A stretch of DNA of 64,000 bases from positions 1-64,000 of the forward strand of contig NZ_JBHTDD010000012.1 of the NCBI RefSeq assembly GCF_042666615.1. Reading direction: 5' to 3'. The first letter of the stretch is position 1; each line of letters opens with the position of its first letter. The position numbers were made by a program, and so were the translations under genes. Under the pieces are notes generated by a model. The model worked only from the letters and a program-made list of their open reading frames with translations, made no database searches and was not told the origin of the DNA. Positions 44,151 to 53,495 of this stretch are shown here, piece after piece. The DNA comes from KBS50 sp042666615 (GTDB lineage: Bacteria > Actinomycetota > Actinomycetes > Mycobacteriales > Micromonosporaceae).

Positions 44151-44187
44151 AGTCGTGAACTGGTCAGTGTTAGATCCGCTCACGACT
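44151..44187. promoter_or_regulatory. Inverted repeat AGTCGTGA-N21-TCACGACT in divergent promoter
   Basis: Perfect 8-base arms at 44151-44158 and 44180-44187 lie in the 100-bp gap between the dehydrogenase and binding-protein genes. TTGCAG (44147) and TAGATC (44171) between them form a possible promoter for the importer, so a bound regulator would cover it. On the minus strand TACGAT at 44128-44123 is a possible -10 for the enzyme operon. Confidence 0.5.
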
Positions 44188-44204
44188 ACTGAGAGGAGCC
44201 GGCG

Positions 44205-45593
44205 ATGACACGCTCGGCGCGGGGGGTGCTTGGCTCGGTCATGGCTCTGGTCCTGGCAGCGACAGGGCTGACGGCGTGCGGTGACGACGGAGGCGACGGC
44301 GATTCGGCGATCACGGTGTGGAGCCTGGAGGACGTCGCCGACCGGATCGAGAAGACCAAGGCGATCATCACGGAGTTCACCGCCAAGACCGGGGTGAAGG
44401 TGGAACTGGTCCCGGTGAGCGAGGACCAGTTCCCGTCGTTGATCGCGTCCAACGCGGCCGCCGGCGATCTGCCCGATGTGGTGGGTTCGGTGTCGCTGGC
44501 CGGTATCCAGACCCTGGCCGGCAACGAGTTGCTGCATCCGGAGGCCAACGGCCAGGTCGTGGAGTCGCTGGGCCGGGACACCTTCTCCGCCCGGGCACTC
44601 GAGCTGACCAGCTCCGACGGTAAGCAGCTCTCGGTGCCCAGCGACGGCTGGGGGCAGCTGCTGGTCTACCGCAAGGACCTGTTCGCCGCGGCCGGACTGC
44701 CGGCCCCGGACACGTACGAGAAGATCACCGCCGCGGCGGCCGCGCTCAACAAGGACGGTGTCGCGGGGATCACCGCCGCCACCGCGCCCGGCGACGTCTT
44801 CACCCAGCAGACGTTCGAACACCTCGCGCTGGCAAACAACTGCCAGCTCACCGACGACTCCGGGGCGGTCAAACTGAACTCACCCGAGTGTGTCGAGGCG
44901 TTCGATTTCTTCGGCGACCTGATGTCGACGTACTCGGTGAAGGGGGCGCAGGACGTCGACACGACCCGGGCCACCTACTTCGCCGGGAAGGCGGCCATGC
45001 TCATCTGGTCGCCGTTCGTCCTCGACGAACTCGCCGGGTTGCGCAACGACGCGAAGCCGACCTGCCCGCAGTGCGCGCAGGACCCGACGTTCCTGGCCAA
45101 GAACAGCGACTTCGTCACCGCGATCAAGGGCCCGAAGGGCACCGAACCGGCCCAGTACGGCGAGATCAGCTCGTGGGCGGTGCTGGACGGTGCCGACGAC
45201 GATCCGGCCAAGCAGTTCGTCGAGTACATGCTTTCTGACGGCTACGCCCAGTGGTTCGGCATCGCGCCGGAGGGCAAGTTCCCGGTGCGCAAGGGCACCA
45301 AGGAGGACGCGCGGAAGTTCCTCACCGCGTGGGACGGCAGCCAGGCCGGGGTGGACGCGCGCAAGCCGCTGTCCGAGGTGTACGGCCCACCGGTGCTGGA
45401 GACCCTGCGGACCAGCCCGGACACGTTCCAGCGGTGGGGCCTGCCGCAGGGCCAGGGAAAGCTGGTCGGGGCGATCCTGGGCGAGCTGCCGGTGCCGAAG
45501 GCGCTGGCCGATGTCGTCTCCGGCAAGTCCAGCGCCGACGCGGCCGCCGCGCGGGCGCAGAAGGAGGTCGAGTCGGTCAAGGCGGGTCTCTAG
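44205..45593 (+). CDS. Sugar-binding lipoprotein (family 1 solute-binding protein)
   Basis: The 462-residue lipoprotein has a Sec signal and a lipobox ending LTAC with Cys25. The mature protein shows AITVWSLEDVADRIEKTKAIITEFTAKTGVKVELVPV, then AGDLPDVVGSVSLAGIQTLA and KQLSVPSDGWGQLLVYRKDLFAAAGL, which are typical of CUT1 oligosaccharide binders. The ATG has GAGAGGAG six bases upstream. It is the first gene of an importer operon with two permeases and a GT87 protein, and it is divergent from the enzyme operon, which probably processes its ligand. Confidence 0.93.
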   Translation: MTRSARGVLGSVMALVLAATGLTACGDDGGDGDSAITVWSLEDVADRIEKTKAIITEFTAKTGVKVELVPVSEDQFPSLIASNAAAGDLPDVVGSVSLAGIQTLAGNELLHPEANGQVVESLGRDTFSARALELTSSDGKQLSVPSDGWGQLLVYRKDLFAAAGLPAPDTYEKITAAAAALNKDGVAGITAATAPGDVFTQQTFEHLALANNCQLTDDSGAVKLNSPECVEAFDFFGDLMSTYSVKGAQDVDTTRATYFAGKAAMLIWSPFVLDELAGLRNDAKPTCPQCAQDPTFLAKNSDFVTAIKGPKGTEPAQYGEISSWAVLDGADDDPAKQFVEYMLSDGYAQWFGIAPEGKFPVRKGTKEDARKFLTAWDGSQAGVDARKPLSEVYGPPVLETLRTSPDTFQRWGLPQGQGKLVGAILGELPVPKALADVVSGKSSADAAAARAQKEVESVKAGL

Positions 45594-46562
45594 ATGACCA
45601 CCACCGAGTCGCGTTCCGGGGGGCCGGCCACCACCGGTCGGTCCCCCCGCTCCCCCCGCCCCCGGCGTCCGCTGACGCTGCGTCGGCGGGAGTCCCGCGA
45701 GGGCATCGCGCTTGTCACCCCGACCGTGTTGATTATCCTGCTGGTCGTCGCGATCCCGATCGTGTGGACCATCGTGTTCGCCTTCCAGCGGGTCCGGCTG
45801 GCCACCCTGCGCAAGACCGGGCTGTTTGGCGCCGAGTTCACGATGGCGAACTTCGAGCGGGTGTTCAACACCCCCGGCTTCCTCGACACCCTGTGGACCA
45901 CAGTCGTCTACAGCGTGGCCAGCACCGTCGGTTCGATCGTGATCGGCCTGGTCGCCGCGCTGGTGGTGCGGGACCCGTTCCGTGGGCGGACGGTGGTCCG
46001 CGCCTCGATGCTGCTGCCGTACGTGGCGCCCGTCGTCGCGATGACCTTCGTCTGGCAGGTGATGCTGGACCCGCAGCTCGGCGTGGTCAACAACTGGGGG
46101 ACCCGGTTCCTCGGCTGGGCCGAGCCGATCCCGTTCCTGTCCCAGGAGTCGACCGCTCTGTGGACCGTGATCGCCTTCGAGTCGTGGCGGTACTTCCCGT
46201 TCGCCTTCCTGTTCCTGCTGGCCCGGCTGCAGGCGGTGCCCCGGGAGCTGACCGAGGCGTCGACGGTGGACGGCGCCACCCCCACCCAGCGCTTCCGGCA
46301 CATCCTGCTGCCGCAGCTGATGCCGGTGATCGCCCTGATCGGTCTGCTGCGGTTCATCATGACCTTCAACAAGTTCGACGACGTCTACCTGCTGACCGGG
46401 GGCGCGGCCGGCACTGAGGTGGTAAGCGTCCGGGTCTACAACTTCCTCAGCGCCCGCACCGACGTCGGTGCGGCCGCCGCCCAGGCGGTCGTGCTCGCCG
46501 TGGTGCTGGTCGTGGCGGTGCTGCTGTACCTGCGTTTCTTCGCCAGCCGGAGGACGGACTGA
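45594..46562 (+). CDS. Sugar ABC transporter permease (CUT1, MalF/UgpA type)
   Basis: The 322-residue permease begins directly after the binding-protein stop, with no gap. After an Arg-rich cytoplasmic tail it has six helices, starting with GIALVTPTVLIILLVVAIPIVWTIVFAF. The coupling loop LTEASTVDGATPTQRFRHILLPQLMPV is a near-complete EAA motif. It ends one base into the next permease gene (TGATG). Confidence 0.93.
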   Translation: MTTTESRSGGPATTGRSPRSPRPRRPLTLRRRESREGIALVTPTVLIILLVVAIPIVWTIVFAFQRVRLATLRKTGLFGAEFTMANFERVFNTPGFLDTLWTTVVYSVASTVGSIVIGLVAALVVRDPFRGRTVVRASMLLPYVAPVVAMTFVWQVMLDPQLGVVNNWGTRFLGWAEPIPFLSQESTALWTVIAFESWRYFPFAFLFLLARLQAVPRELTEASTVDGATPTQRFRHILLPQLMPVIALIGLLRFIMTFNKFDDVYLLTGGAAGTEVVSVRVYNFLSARTDVGAAAAQAVVLAVVLVVAVLLYLRFFASRRTD

Positions 46563-47428
46563 TGGACCGCGACCGGATCGAGACTCAGACCCTCAGGTAC
46601 CTGCGCTGGTTGGCCATCGTGGTGTTCCTGTTGGTCACCCTGTTTCCCTTCTACTACATGCTGGTGCTCTCGGTGCGGCCGATCGAGCGGGTGCTGCTGG
46701 AGCCCGGCAGTCTGCTGGTGCCGCTCAAGGAGCTGACCGTCTCGACGTACCAGGAGGTCCTGACCTCCCGCGAGAACGGCGGCCAGGGTTTCCTGTCCTT
46801 CATCGCCAACAGCGCCATCGTGGCCGTCTCGGCGGCGGTGCTGGCCCTGGTCATCTCGATCCCGGGCGCGTACGCGGTGTCCCGGTTGCGGTTCTTCGGC
46901 CGCCGGAAGGTCGAGTTCTTCTTCCTCGCGGTGTACCTCTTCCCGTCGATCGTCATCGCGATCCCGCTGTTCGTGGTGTTCACCCGGGCCGGCCTGCGGG
47001 GTTCGCTGCTGGGGCTGGTGCTTGTCTACATCTCGCAGACCGTGCCGGTGTCGGTCTACATGTTGAAGAACTACTTCGAGACCATCCCGGTGAGCCTGGA
47101 GGAGTCCGCGGCGATCGACGGCGCCGGCCGGCTGGGCATCATCCGGCGGATCAGCCTGCCGCTGGCGGCGCCGTCGGTGATGGCCGTCGCGCTGTACGAC
47201 TTCATGATCGCCTGGAACGAGTACCTGTTCGCCCTGTTGTTCATGGTGGACCGGCCGAACCGGTGGACGGTGTCGCTGGGACTGGCGCAGCTCGCCGACG
47301 GGGTGGAGGTGCCGAAGACCATCCTGATGGCCGGCTCGGTGCTGCTCACCCTGCCGATCGTCCTGCTGTTCTTCGCCTCCGAACGGCTGTTGACCGAGGG
47401 CCTCACCGCCGGCGCGGAGAAGGGATGA
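46562..47428 (+). CDS. Sugar ABC transporter permease (CUT1, MalG/UgpE type)
   Basis: The 288-residue permease has six helices, YLRWLAIVVFLLVTLFPFYYMLVLSV at the start, and the coupling loop LEESAAIDGAGRLGIIRRISLPLAAPSV. It completes the channel with the preceding permease. No ATPase gene is present. Its stop overlaps the GT87 gene by four bases (ATGA), which suggests functional linkage. Confidence 0.93.
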   Translation: MDRDRIETQTLRYLRWLAIVVFLLVTLFPFYYMLVLSVRPIERVLLEPGSLLVPLKELTVSTYQEVLTSRENGGQGFLSFIANSAIVAVSAAVLALVISIPGAYAVSRLRFFGRRKVEFFFLAVYLFPSIVIAIPLFVVFTRAGLRGSLLGLVLVYISQTVPVSVYMLKNYFETIPVSLEESAAIDGAGRLGIIRRISLPLAAPSVMAVALYDFMIAWNEYLFALLFMVDRPNRWTVSLGLAQLADGVEVPKTILMAGSVLLTLPIVLLFFASERLLTEGLTAGAEKG

Positions 47429-49161
47429 CGCGGCCGCGCGCGGCGGTGGTCCGGGCCGGGTTGGCCGGCCTGGACCGCCGCGCCGCGGTGGTGTGGGGGT
47501 TGTTCGCCGTCGTGGCCGTCGTCTCGTCGGTGCTGGTGCTCCGCCGCCCGCCCGGCGACCGCCTGGCCGACCTGCACATCTACTACGGTGCGGCGGAGAC
47601 CGTCGCCGCCGGCCGGCCGTTGTACGCCTACGCGGCGGAGAATGGTGGCCCGTTCACCTACCCGCCGTTCGCGGTGCTGCTGCTGGGCCCGATGACGGCG
47701 GTGTCCGAGCCGGTGTTGCGGGTGCTCTGGTTGACGTTGACCTGCGCCGCCATCGCCGCCATCGCGATCGCGGTGGGCGGCAGGCCGGGCGGTCGGTGGG
47801 ACGGCGGCGCGGGCGGGGCCCGGGTGGCGCCGCGCCACCGGCAGCTCGTCGTCGCGGTCGTGGCCTGCGCCGTGCTGGTGTCCGCACCGGCGCAGAGCAA
47901 CCTGCGGTTCGGCCAGGTGAGCGTCTTCATCGTGCTGCTCGCCCTGGTCGACGGGGTGGGGCTGACCCCGGCCCGGTACCGGGGCGTGCTGGTGGGCATC
48001 GCGGCGGCGGTGAAGCTGACCCCGCTGCTGTTCGTGGTCTGGTTCCTGCTGTCCGGCCGGTGGCGGGACGCCGGTCGGGCCGTCGCGGCGTTCGTCGGGT
48101 GTGCGGCGCTGGGGGCCGCCGTGCTGCCGGTGGACAGTTGGACCTACTGGACCGGCACCATGCTGCGGACCTCCCGGATCGGTGACCTGGCGTCGCTGGG
48201 CAACCAGTCGGTGCACGGCATGCTGCTGCGGGCCGGCGTGCCGCCGGACACCCTGCCGTTGCTCTGGGCCGGTCTGGTCGCGGTCGTCTGCGGCACGGCG
48301 TTGCTCCGCGCCCGCCGGATGTGGCTGACCGGGCAGCCGGTGGGCGCGGTGGTGCTGGTGGGCTGCGCGACGGTGGCGGCCTCACCGGTGTCCTGGACGC
48401 ACCATCAACTGTGGACCGTGCTTGCCGCCATGCTGATGGTCGCCGCCCGAGGGCTGCTCCGCCGGATCGCGGGCGGCCTGCTGCTTTTGGCGATGGTGGT
48501 GTCGCTGGGTGCTCTGCTCAGCGCGGTGTCGACGTATCCCGGCTGGCAGTTCGTACTGGAGAACGCCCGCACGCTCGGCGTGCTGGCGACCTGCCTGCTC
48601 GGCGTGGGCGCGATCACCGCGGTCGGCGCGGCGACCGGCGAGCGGGTCGGCGCGGTGACTATCGACCGGGTCGGCGCGGCTCCGGTCGGCGCACCGGGCG
48701 GTCCGGGGGGCGGCGCCGCGCGGCCGTCGCGGCGGCGGGTCCGGCTGCGGGTGGCCACCACGGTCGCGGCGGCGCTCGCCTGTGTCGCGGTGCTGCCGCT
48801 GCCGGCGGCCGCTGATCCCACCTTCAAGGCGTACGACCGGAGCTACCTGGACAAGCCGCGCTACTTCTTCTACTGCGGCTCCCGGGCCGGCTGCCCGGCG
48901 CCGCCGCCCGGGGACGTGGTGCTGTTCGGCACCGCCCGGGAACGGACCAAGGTGCGGGTGAACGGGGTGGCGACCGCCGGTGTCGCCCGCCTGGAGTACC
49001 GGTCGGCGCCCGGTGGCGGTTCCCGCGAGATCCCGCTGCTGGAGATCGGGTCGGGGCTGCGGGCGTTCTCGTTCCGCAGCGCCACCATGGCGCACGGACA
49101 GCTCACCGCGTACGCCACCGACGATCGGGTGCTGGCGACGTACACCGACGAGCTGCCCTGA
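47425..49161 (+). CDS. GT87 (DUF2029) polyprenol-sugar glycosyltransferase-like membrane protein with C-terminal outer domain
   Basis: The 578-residue membrane protein has about ten helices and belongs to the GT87 group of polyprenol-phosphate mannosyltransferases (PimE-like). The first loop carries DLHIYYGAAETVAAGRPLYAYAAENGGPFTYPPFAVLL, where Asp in the D-x-x-I-Y motif matches the catalytic region. ASPVSWTHHQLW near residue 315 is another family signature. After the last helix an Arg-rich segment leads to a second hydrophobic segment ending in PAAADP, then a soluble domain of about 110 residues with a Cys pair (YFFYCGSRAGC). This tail is not typical of GT87. Coupling to a sugar importer is unusual: it may transfer sugar on the outer face, or be a distant protein with another role. 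Confidence 0.8.
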   Translation: MTRPRAAVVRAGLAGLDRRAAVVWGLFAVVAVVSSVLVLRRPPGDRLADLHIYYGAAETVAAGRPLYAYAAENGGPFTYPPFAVLLLGPMTAVSEPVLRVLWLTLTCAAIAAIAIAVGGRPGGRWDGGAGGARVAPRHRQLVVAVVACAVLVSAPAQSNLRFGQVSVFIVLLALVDGVGLTPARYRGVLVGIAAAVKLTPLLFVVWFLLSGRWRDAGRAVAAFVGCAALGAAVLPVDSWTYWTGTMLRTSRIGDLASLGNQSVHGMLLRAGVPPDTLPLLWAGLVAVVCGTALLRARRMWLTGQPVGAVVLVGCATVAASPVSWTHHQLWTVLAAMLMVAARGLLRRIAGGLLLLAMVVSLGALLSAVSTYPGWQFVLENARTLGVLATCLLGVGAITAVGAATGERVGAVTIDRVGAAPVGAPGGPGGGAARPSRRRVRLRVATTVAAALACVAVLPLPAAADPTFKAYDRSYLDKPRYFFYCGSRAGCPAPPPGDVVLFGTARERTKVRVNGVATAGVARLEYRSAPGGGSREIPLLEIGSGLRAFSFRSATMAHGQLTAYATDDRVLATYTDELP

Positions 49162-49220
49162 CCTGGCCGCATCCGCCAGCTGCCCGATTCACGCCGCCCG
49201 GATCCGGCGCCTGTTGGCCC

Positions 49221-49303
49221 CCTTTGCGCTGCTGTAGCGGACGCAACAGCGGGTGTCCGATTATCGGACACCGGGTGTTGCGTGGGGTGCAGTAGCGCAA
49301 AGG
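49221..49303. terminator. Large imperfect palindrome (83 bp), probable bidirectional terminator or mobile palindrome
   Basis: Three nested perfect arm pairs make one long hairpin: 10 bases (49221-49230 with 49294-49303), 7 bases (49242-49248 with 49276-49282) and 9 bases (49252-49260 with 49264-49272, loop TTA). It lies between two convergent genes and ends transcription from both sides, but it is far longer than needed for that. Confidence 0.75.
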
Positions 49304-49351
49304 CCCCGATCACTGCCGGGCGACCCGATCACTGCCGGGCGACCCGGCCGC

Positions 49352-50296
49352 TCAGCCGTCCTCGGAGCGACCCCGCCGCCAGTAGCCCATGAACGCCACC
49401 GACCGTCGGTCCAGGCCCCGCTCGCCAACCAGGTGCCGGCGCAGCTCGCGGACCATGCCGGCCTCGCCGGCCAGCCAGGCGGCGCAGCCCAGCGATGCCG
49501 GCGTGTCGGGAACCTCCCAAAGCGGCTCCTCGCCGGCCGCGGCGGAGGCAGCCGCGGAGCCCGACACCGCCATGACGGGCACGGTGGCGGGTGCCGACGG
49601 CTCGGGCAGCAGCCGGGCGGTCGCCGCCTGGACCGCCGGAACCAGCCGGCTGCCGTGCCGGCCCGCGCCACGCGGCAACCAGGTGATCGTCATGCCCGGC
49701 GGCGCCGGCAGGTCGAGGATGTCGCCCGGGTGCGGCACTTCCAGCAGCGCCGCGCCCCGCGCGGTCGCGGGCAGCCGGCCGAGGATGGCGGCGATCGCCG
49801 GTACGGCTGTCTCGTCGCCAGCGAGCAGGGTGACGCCGCCGGGCACCGGCGGGCGGAACTCCCGGCCGCCGTGGTCACCGGCGTGGTCCGCGTTGGGCCC
49901 GAGCACCATGAGCCGATCGCCAGGCGACGCCGCACCGGCCCACCGGCTGGCCGGGCCGGCGTCGCCGTGCAGCACCATGTCGACGTCCAGCTCGGCGACG
50001 GCGGGCCGGACCGCGCGCACCGTGTAGGTGCGGAACGGGTTGCGCCGCTCGGCCGGCAGCTCCCGCCACCGGGCGTACCAGTCCGGACCGGTGGGCAGAT
50101 GCCGGAAACCATGCCGGGCCAGCGGGAAGACCAGCTTGATCCGCTGGTCGAAGCCGTTGTCGGCGAGCCGGTCCAGGTCGGCGCCGGTGAACGTGACGCG
50201 GAGGAAGCTCGGACCGATTCGGGTCAGCCGGCGCACCTCCACGTCGAACAGCCGCCACGGCAGCGTGGTCGGCTCGGCGATCCCGATCGGGCTCAC
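49352..50296 (-). CDS. Siderophore-interacting protein (FAD/NAD(P)H ferric-siderophore reductase)
   Basis: The 314-residue cytoplasmic flavoprotein probably reduces ferric siderophores after import to free the iron. The FAD-binding motif is RNPFRTYTVRAV, followed by FVLHGDAGPASRWA-like contacts and GDRLMVLGPNA. The C-terminal NAD(P)H domain has LLAGDETAVPAIAAIL and CAAWLAGEAGMVRELRRHL, typical of ViuB/YqjH-type proteins, and ends SVAFMGYWRRGRSEDG. It is the last gene of the iron-uptake operon, 33 bases after the fused permease. Confidence 0.92.
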   Translation of the reverse strand: MSPIGIAEPTTLPWRLFDVEVRRLTRIGPSFLRVTFTGADLDRLADNGFDQRIKLVFPLARHGFRHLPTGPDWYARWRELPAERRNPFRTYTVRAVRPAVAELDVDMVLHGDAGPASRWAGAASPGDRLMVLGPNADHAGDHGGREFRPPVPGGVTLLAGDETAVPAIAAILGRLPATARGAALLEVPHPGDILDLPAPPGMTITWLPRGAGRHGSRLVPAVQAATARLLPEPSAPATVPVMAVSGSAAASAAAGEEPLWEVPDTPASLGCAAWLAGEAGMVRELRRHLVGERGLDRRSVAFMGYWRRGRSEDG

Positions 50297-50329
50297 GGTG
50301 TGCTCCTCATCGAATGGGCGGACGTCGTG

Positions 50330-52468
50330 TCAGGCCAGTCCGGCCCGGGAGTGGCGGGATCGCCACAGCAGCCAGACGAAGTACGGGGTTCCGAGCAGTG
50401 CGGTGACCAGACCGGCCGGGATCTGGGCCGGCGCGATGACGCTGCGGCCGATGGTGTCGGCCAGGCCGACCAGCAGGGCACCGGTCAGCGCGGCCACCGG
50501 CAGCACCCGGGCGTGCCGGCCACCGACCAGGGCCCGGGCGGCGTGTGGTGCGACCAGGCCGACGAAGCTGACGACGCCGATCGCCGACACCGCGGTGGCG
50601 GCGAGCAGCGCGGCCCCGACCAGCGCCACGAGCCGGGTCCGTTCCAGTCGCACGCCCAGCACCCGCGGGGTGTCCTCGTCCAGGCTCAGCAGGTCGAGGT
50701 CCCGGCGGGCCCACGTCACCAGCGGCACGAGGAACAGCAGAGCGAGGGCGACCGGCAGCACCTGCGCCGGCGTGCGCCCGTAGGTGGAGCCGGACAACCA
50801 GGTCAACGCCCTGCCGGTGTCCCAGGGGTCGACGGCGACCACGATGAACGTGGTAATCGCGAGGCAACCGTTGTAGAGGCCGATACCGATCAGCACGAGC
50901 CGGTCGGAGTTCAGGCCACCGCGCCAGGCCAGCCCGTACACCAGCGCGAAGGCGAGCAGCGCGCCACCGGTGGCCACACCGGTCATCGTCCAGACACCAG
51001 CGAGTGGCACGAACGTGAGGAGGGCGACGGCGCCCACCCCGGCGCCGCCGGTGATGCCGAGGATGCCCGGCTCGGCGAGCGGGTTTCGGCAGACCGCCTG
51101 CACGGTGGTGCCGGCCACGGCCAGCGCCGCGCCGGCCAGCAGGGCGGCCGCCACCCGGGGCCACCGCTGGTCCAGCACGAACGTGTACGCGGGGCCGGTC
51201 TCCTGGCGCAACCAGTTGAGCACGTCGCCGGCGAGCATCCAGGTGTCCCCGGCCAGCATGCCGAGGCCGACGGCGACGACGGTGAGCACGGCGCAGGCGG
51301 TGAGCACGGTCGCGTACCAGCCGCGCGAGCGGATCGCGCCGGGGCGGGCCGCCGGTGGGCGGCGGGTGGGGCCCGAGTCCCGGTACCGGCGGGCCAACCA
51401 GATCAGGACCGCGGCGCCGACCATTGTGGTGATAACCCCGGTGGGGATGTCTACGCCACCCTGGCCGCCGAGCACCAGCCGGAGCAGGACGTCGGCGCCG
51501 AGGACGATGAGAATGCCGGCGATCCCGGACATCGGCATCGCGACTCGGTGCCGATGCAGTCCCGGGACGCGGGCGACAAGCAGCCGGACCAGGACCGGCG
51601 CGCAGAGACCGACGAAGCCGATGGGGCCGGCGAGGGTGACCGCCGCCGCGGCCAGCAGCACCGCCAGCAGCACCACGATCAGCCGGGTACGCCGGACGTT
51701 GACCCCGAGGACGGTCGCGGTGTCGTCGCCGAGGGCGAGGACGTCCAGCCGGTGCCCGATCGCCAGCAGCACGGCCAGCACCGCGGCGACCAGCGGGGCG
51801 AGCTGGGTGACGGCGGACAGGTCGGTCTGCACGAGGGAGCCCTGGCCCCACGCGAACAGCCCGATGGTGGCCTGTTCGTGCAGCAGCATCACCAGCGAGG
51901 TGAGGGAGTTCAGGGCTAAGGCGGTCGCCGTGCCGGCGAGGATGAGCCGGGTCGGGCCGGACGCCCCGCCGGCGGACAGGACGAAGACGAGGCCCGCCGC
52001 CGCCAGCCCGCCGAGGAACGCCACCAGCAGACCCGGCAGCACCGGCAGGGCCGCGCCGAAGGCGGCGGCTGCGACCACCGCGAGGTGCGCCCCGGCATTG
52101 ACGGCGAGGGTGTCCGGGGAGGCCAGCGGGTTGCGGGCCAGGGACTGCAGGGCGGCGCCGGCGACGCCGAGCGCCAGGCCGACGACCAGGCCCGCGAACA
52201 GCCGCGGCAGCCGGGAGGCGACCAGCACCCGGGCGGCCTCCTGGTCGTCGGCGCCGAACGCGAGCCGGATCAGGTCGAGCGCGCCGACGGCCGCGGTGCC
52301 CTGGGTGAGGTGGACAGCGGTGAGCGCGAGCAACGCCGCGACGGCGAGGGCGACCACCACCGCGAGCCGGATCCGGCCGCGGGGGGCGGTGGGCGGCGGC
52401 GGTTCCACCGGGGTCCGGGTCGGCGCGGAGGCCGACCCGGACCGTCGGGCGGGGACGAGGTCGGTCAT
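50330..52468 (-). CDS. Fused iron-siderophore ABC permease (FecCD type, FhuB-like)
   Basis: The 712-residue membrane protein joins two FecCD permease domains, as in FhuB. Domain one (about 30-350) and domain two (about 380-700) each have around ten helices. Each carries the signature pairs SRLPRLFAGLVVGLALGVAG / QRWPRVAAALLAGAALAVAG, and LARNPLASPDTLAV / VCRNPLAEPGILGI. The ATPase-coupling region near GFVGLCAPVLVRLLV and SFVGLVAPHAARALV is also duplicated. It overlaps the binding-protein stop by one base. A single chain supplies both channel halves, and the neighbouring gene supplies the ATPase. Confidence 0.94.
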   Translation of the reverse strand: MTDLVPARRSGSASAPTRTPVEPPPPTAPRGRIRLAVVVALAVAALLALTAVHLTQGTAAVGALDLIRLAFGADDQEAARVLVASRLPRLFAGLVVGLALGVAGAALQSLARNPLASPDTLAVNAGAHLAVVAAAAFGAALPVLPGLLVAFLGGLAAAGLVFVLSAGGASGPTRLILAGTATALALNSLTSLVMLLHEQATIGLFAWGQGSLVQTDLSAVTQLAPLVAAVLAVLLAIGHRLDVLALGDDTATVLGVNVRRTRLIVVLLAVLLAAAAVTLAGPIGFVGLCAPVLVRLLVARVPGLHRHRVAMPMSGIAGILIVLGADVLLRLVLGGQGGVDIPTGVITTMVGAAVLIWLARRYRDSGPTRRPPAARPGAIRSRGWYATVLTACAVLTVVAVGLGMLAGDTWMLAGDVLNWLRQETGPAYTFVLDQRWPRVAAALLAGAALAVAGTTVQAVCRNPLAEPGILGITGGAGVGAVALLTFVPLAGVWTMTGVATGGALLAFALVYGLAWRGGLNSDRLVLIGIGLYNGCLAITTFIVVAVDPWDTGRALTWLSGSTYGRTPAQVLPVALALLFLVPLVTWARRDLDLLSLDEDTPRVLGVRLERTRLVALVGAALLAATAVSAIGVVSFVGLVAPHAARALVGGRHARVLPVAALTGALLVGLADTIGRSVIAPAQIPAGLVTALLGTPYFVWLLWRSRHSRAGLA

Positions 52469-53451
52469 CAACCGGCGTACGCGCTGACGAGCTGCTCGAT
52501 GTACTGCTGGCAGGAAAGCGGTCCGCCGAAGGTCCAGATCCCGTCCGGCATCTTCTGCAGCTTCTTCTGCTTGACGAAGGGCAGCGAGGTCCAGATCGCG
52601 TTGTCGGCGAGGCCCTTGACGAACACGTCGTCGCCGTCCGAGGCGTTGTAGAAGAAGGTGACGTCCTTGTCCTTGAGCGCGGTGAGGCCCTCCACGTCGG
52701 TCTGGCCGAGTCCCCACTCCGGGTCGACCTTGCCCTCCCAGGCGTTGCGGAGGCCGAGCTGGATGCCGAGCTGGGAGACGAGGGCGCCCTGTCCGAACAT
52801 CCGGATGGCGACGGTGCTGCCCTCCTGCCAGCCGTCGGCGATCGCGAAGTACTTGCCGGCGGCGCCGGCGTCCGTGATCCGCTTCTTCCCGGCGTCCAGC
52901 GCGGCGTCGAAGTCGGCCAGCAGCTTGTCGGCCTCGGTCGTCTTGCCCACCGCGGTGGCGATCATCTTCAGGTCGCCGCGCATCCGGCCGAGGTTGTCGC
53001 TCGCGTCGCTGCCCTTGGTGACCAGCACGGGGACGAACTTCTCCAGCTGGGCGATGATCGCCTCACCGCGGCCGGTCTCGGTGACCACGAGGTCCGGCTG
53101 CAGCGCCACGATCGAGTCGACGCTGGGCTCGGCGCGGGTGCCGACGTCCTTGACGCTCTCGTCGAGCTTCGCGGCCGTGACCCAGGTGCCGTAGCCCTTG
53201 ACGTCGGCCACTCCGGCGGGCATGGCGCCGAGGCTGACAAGCATCTCGGCCTCGCCCCACTCGAGGGCGACGACCTTGCTGGCCGGTGCCTTCAGCTCGA
53301 CCTGCTTGCCCCGGCTGTCGGTGACGGTGACCGGGCCGGCGCTGGCGCTGGCCTCCGGTTCGGTGCCGGCGTCCTCGGTGGTGCCGCAGGCGGCCAGCGG
53401 CAGGGCCGCGACGACGGCGGCGAGCACGGCGAGGGTACGTGATCTGATCAT
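52468..53451 (-). CDS. Iron-siderophore binding lipoprotein (FepB/FhuD type)
   Basis: The 327-residue lipoprotein has a Sec signal with a lipobox ending LAAC (Cys22). The mature protein shows VTVTDSRGKQVELKAPASKVVALEWGEAEMLVSLG, the start of the class III binding-protein fold, then PDLVVTE, and long backbone helix DLKMIATAVGKTTEADKLLADF. It delivers ferric siderophore to the fused permease. It starts 44 bases after the ATPase stop. The siderophore type cannot be read. Confidence 0.93.
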   Translation of the reverse strand: MIRSRTLAVLAAVVAALPLAACGTTEDAGTEPEASASAGPVTVTDSRGKQVELKAPASKVVALEWGEAEMLVSLGAMPAGVADVKGYGTWVTAAKLDESVKDVGTRAEPSVDSIVALQPDLVVTETGRGEAIIAQLEKFVPVLVTKGSDASDNLGRMRGDLKMIATAVGKTTEADKLLADFDAALDAGKKRITDAGAAGKYFAIADGWQEGSTVAIRMFGQGALVSQLGIQLGLRNAWEGKVDPEWGLGQTDVEGLTALKDKDVTFFYNASDGDDVFVKGLADNAIWTSLPFVKQKKLQKMPDGIWTFGGPLSCQQYIEQLVSAYAG

Positions 53452-53495
53452 GATTGGCTTTCCCTGTGGTGGTTGACGGTGCGGGGCGGGACCGG

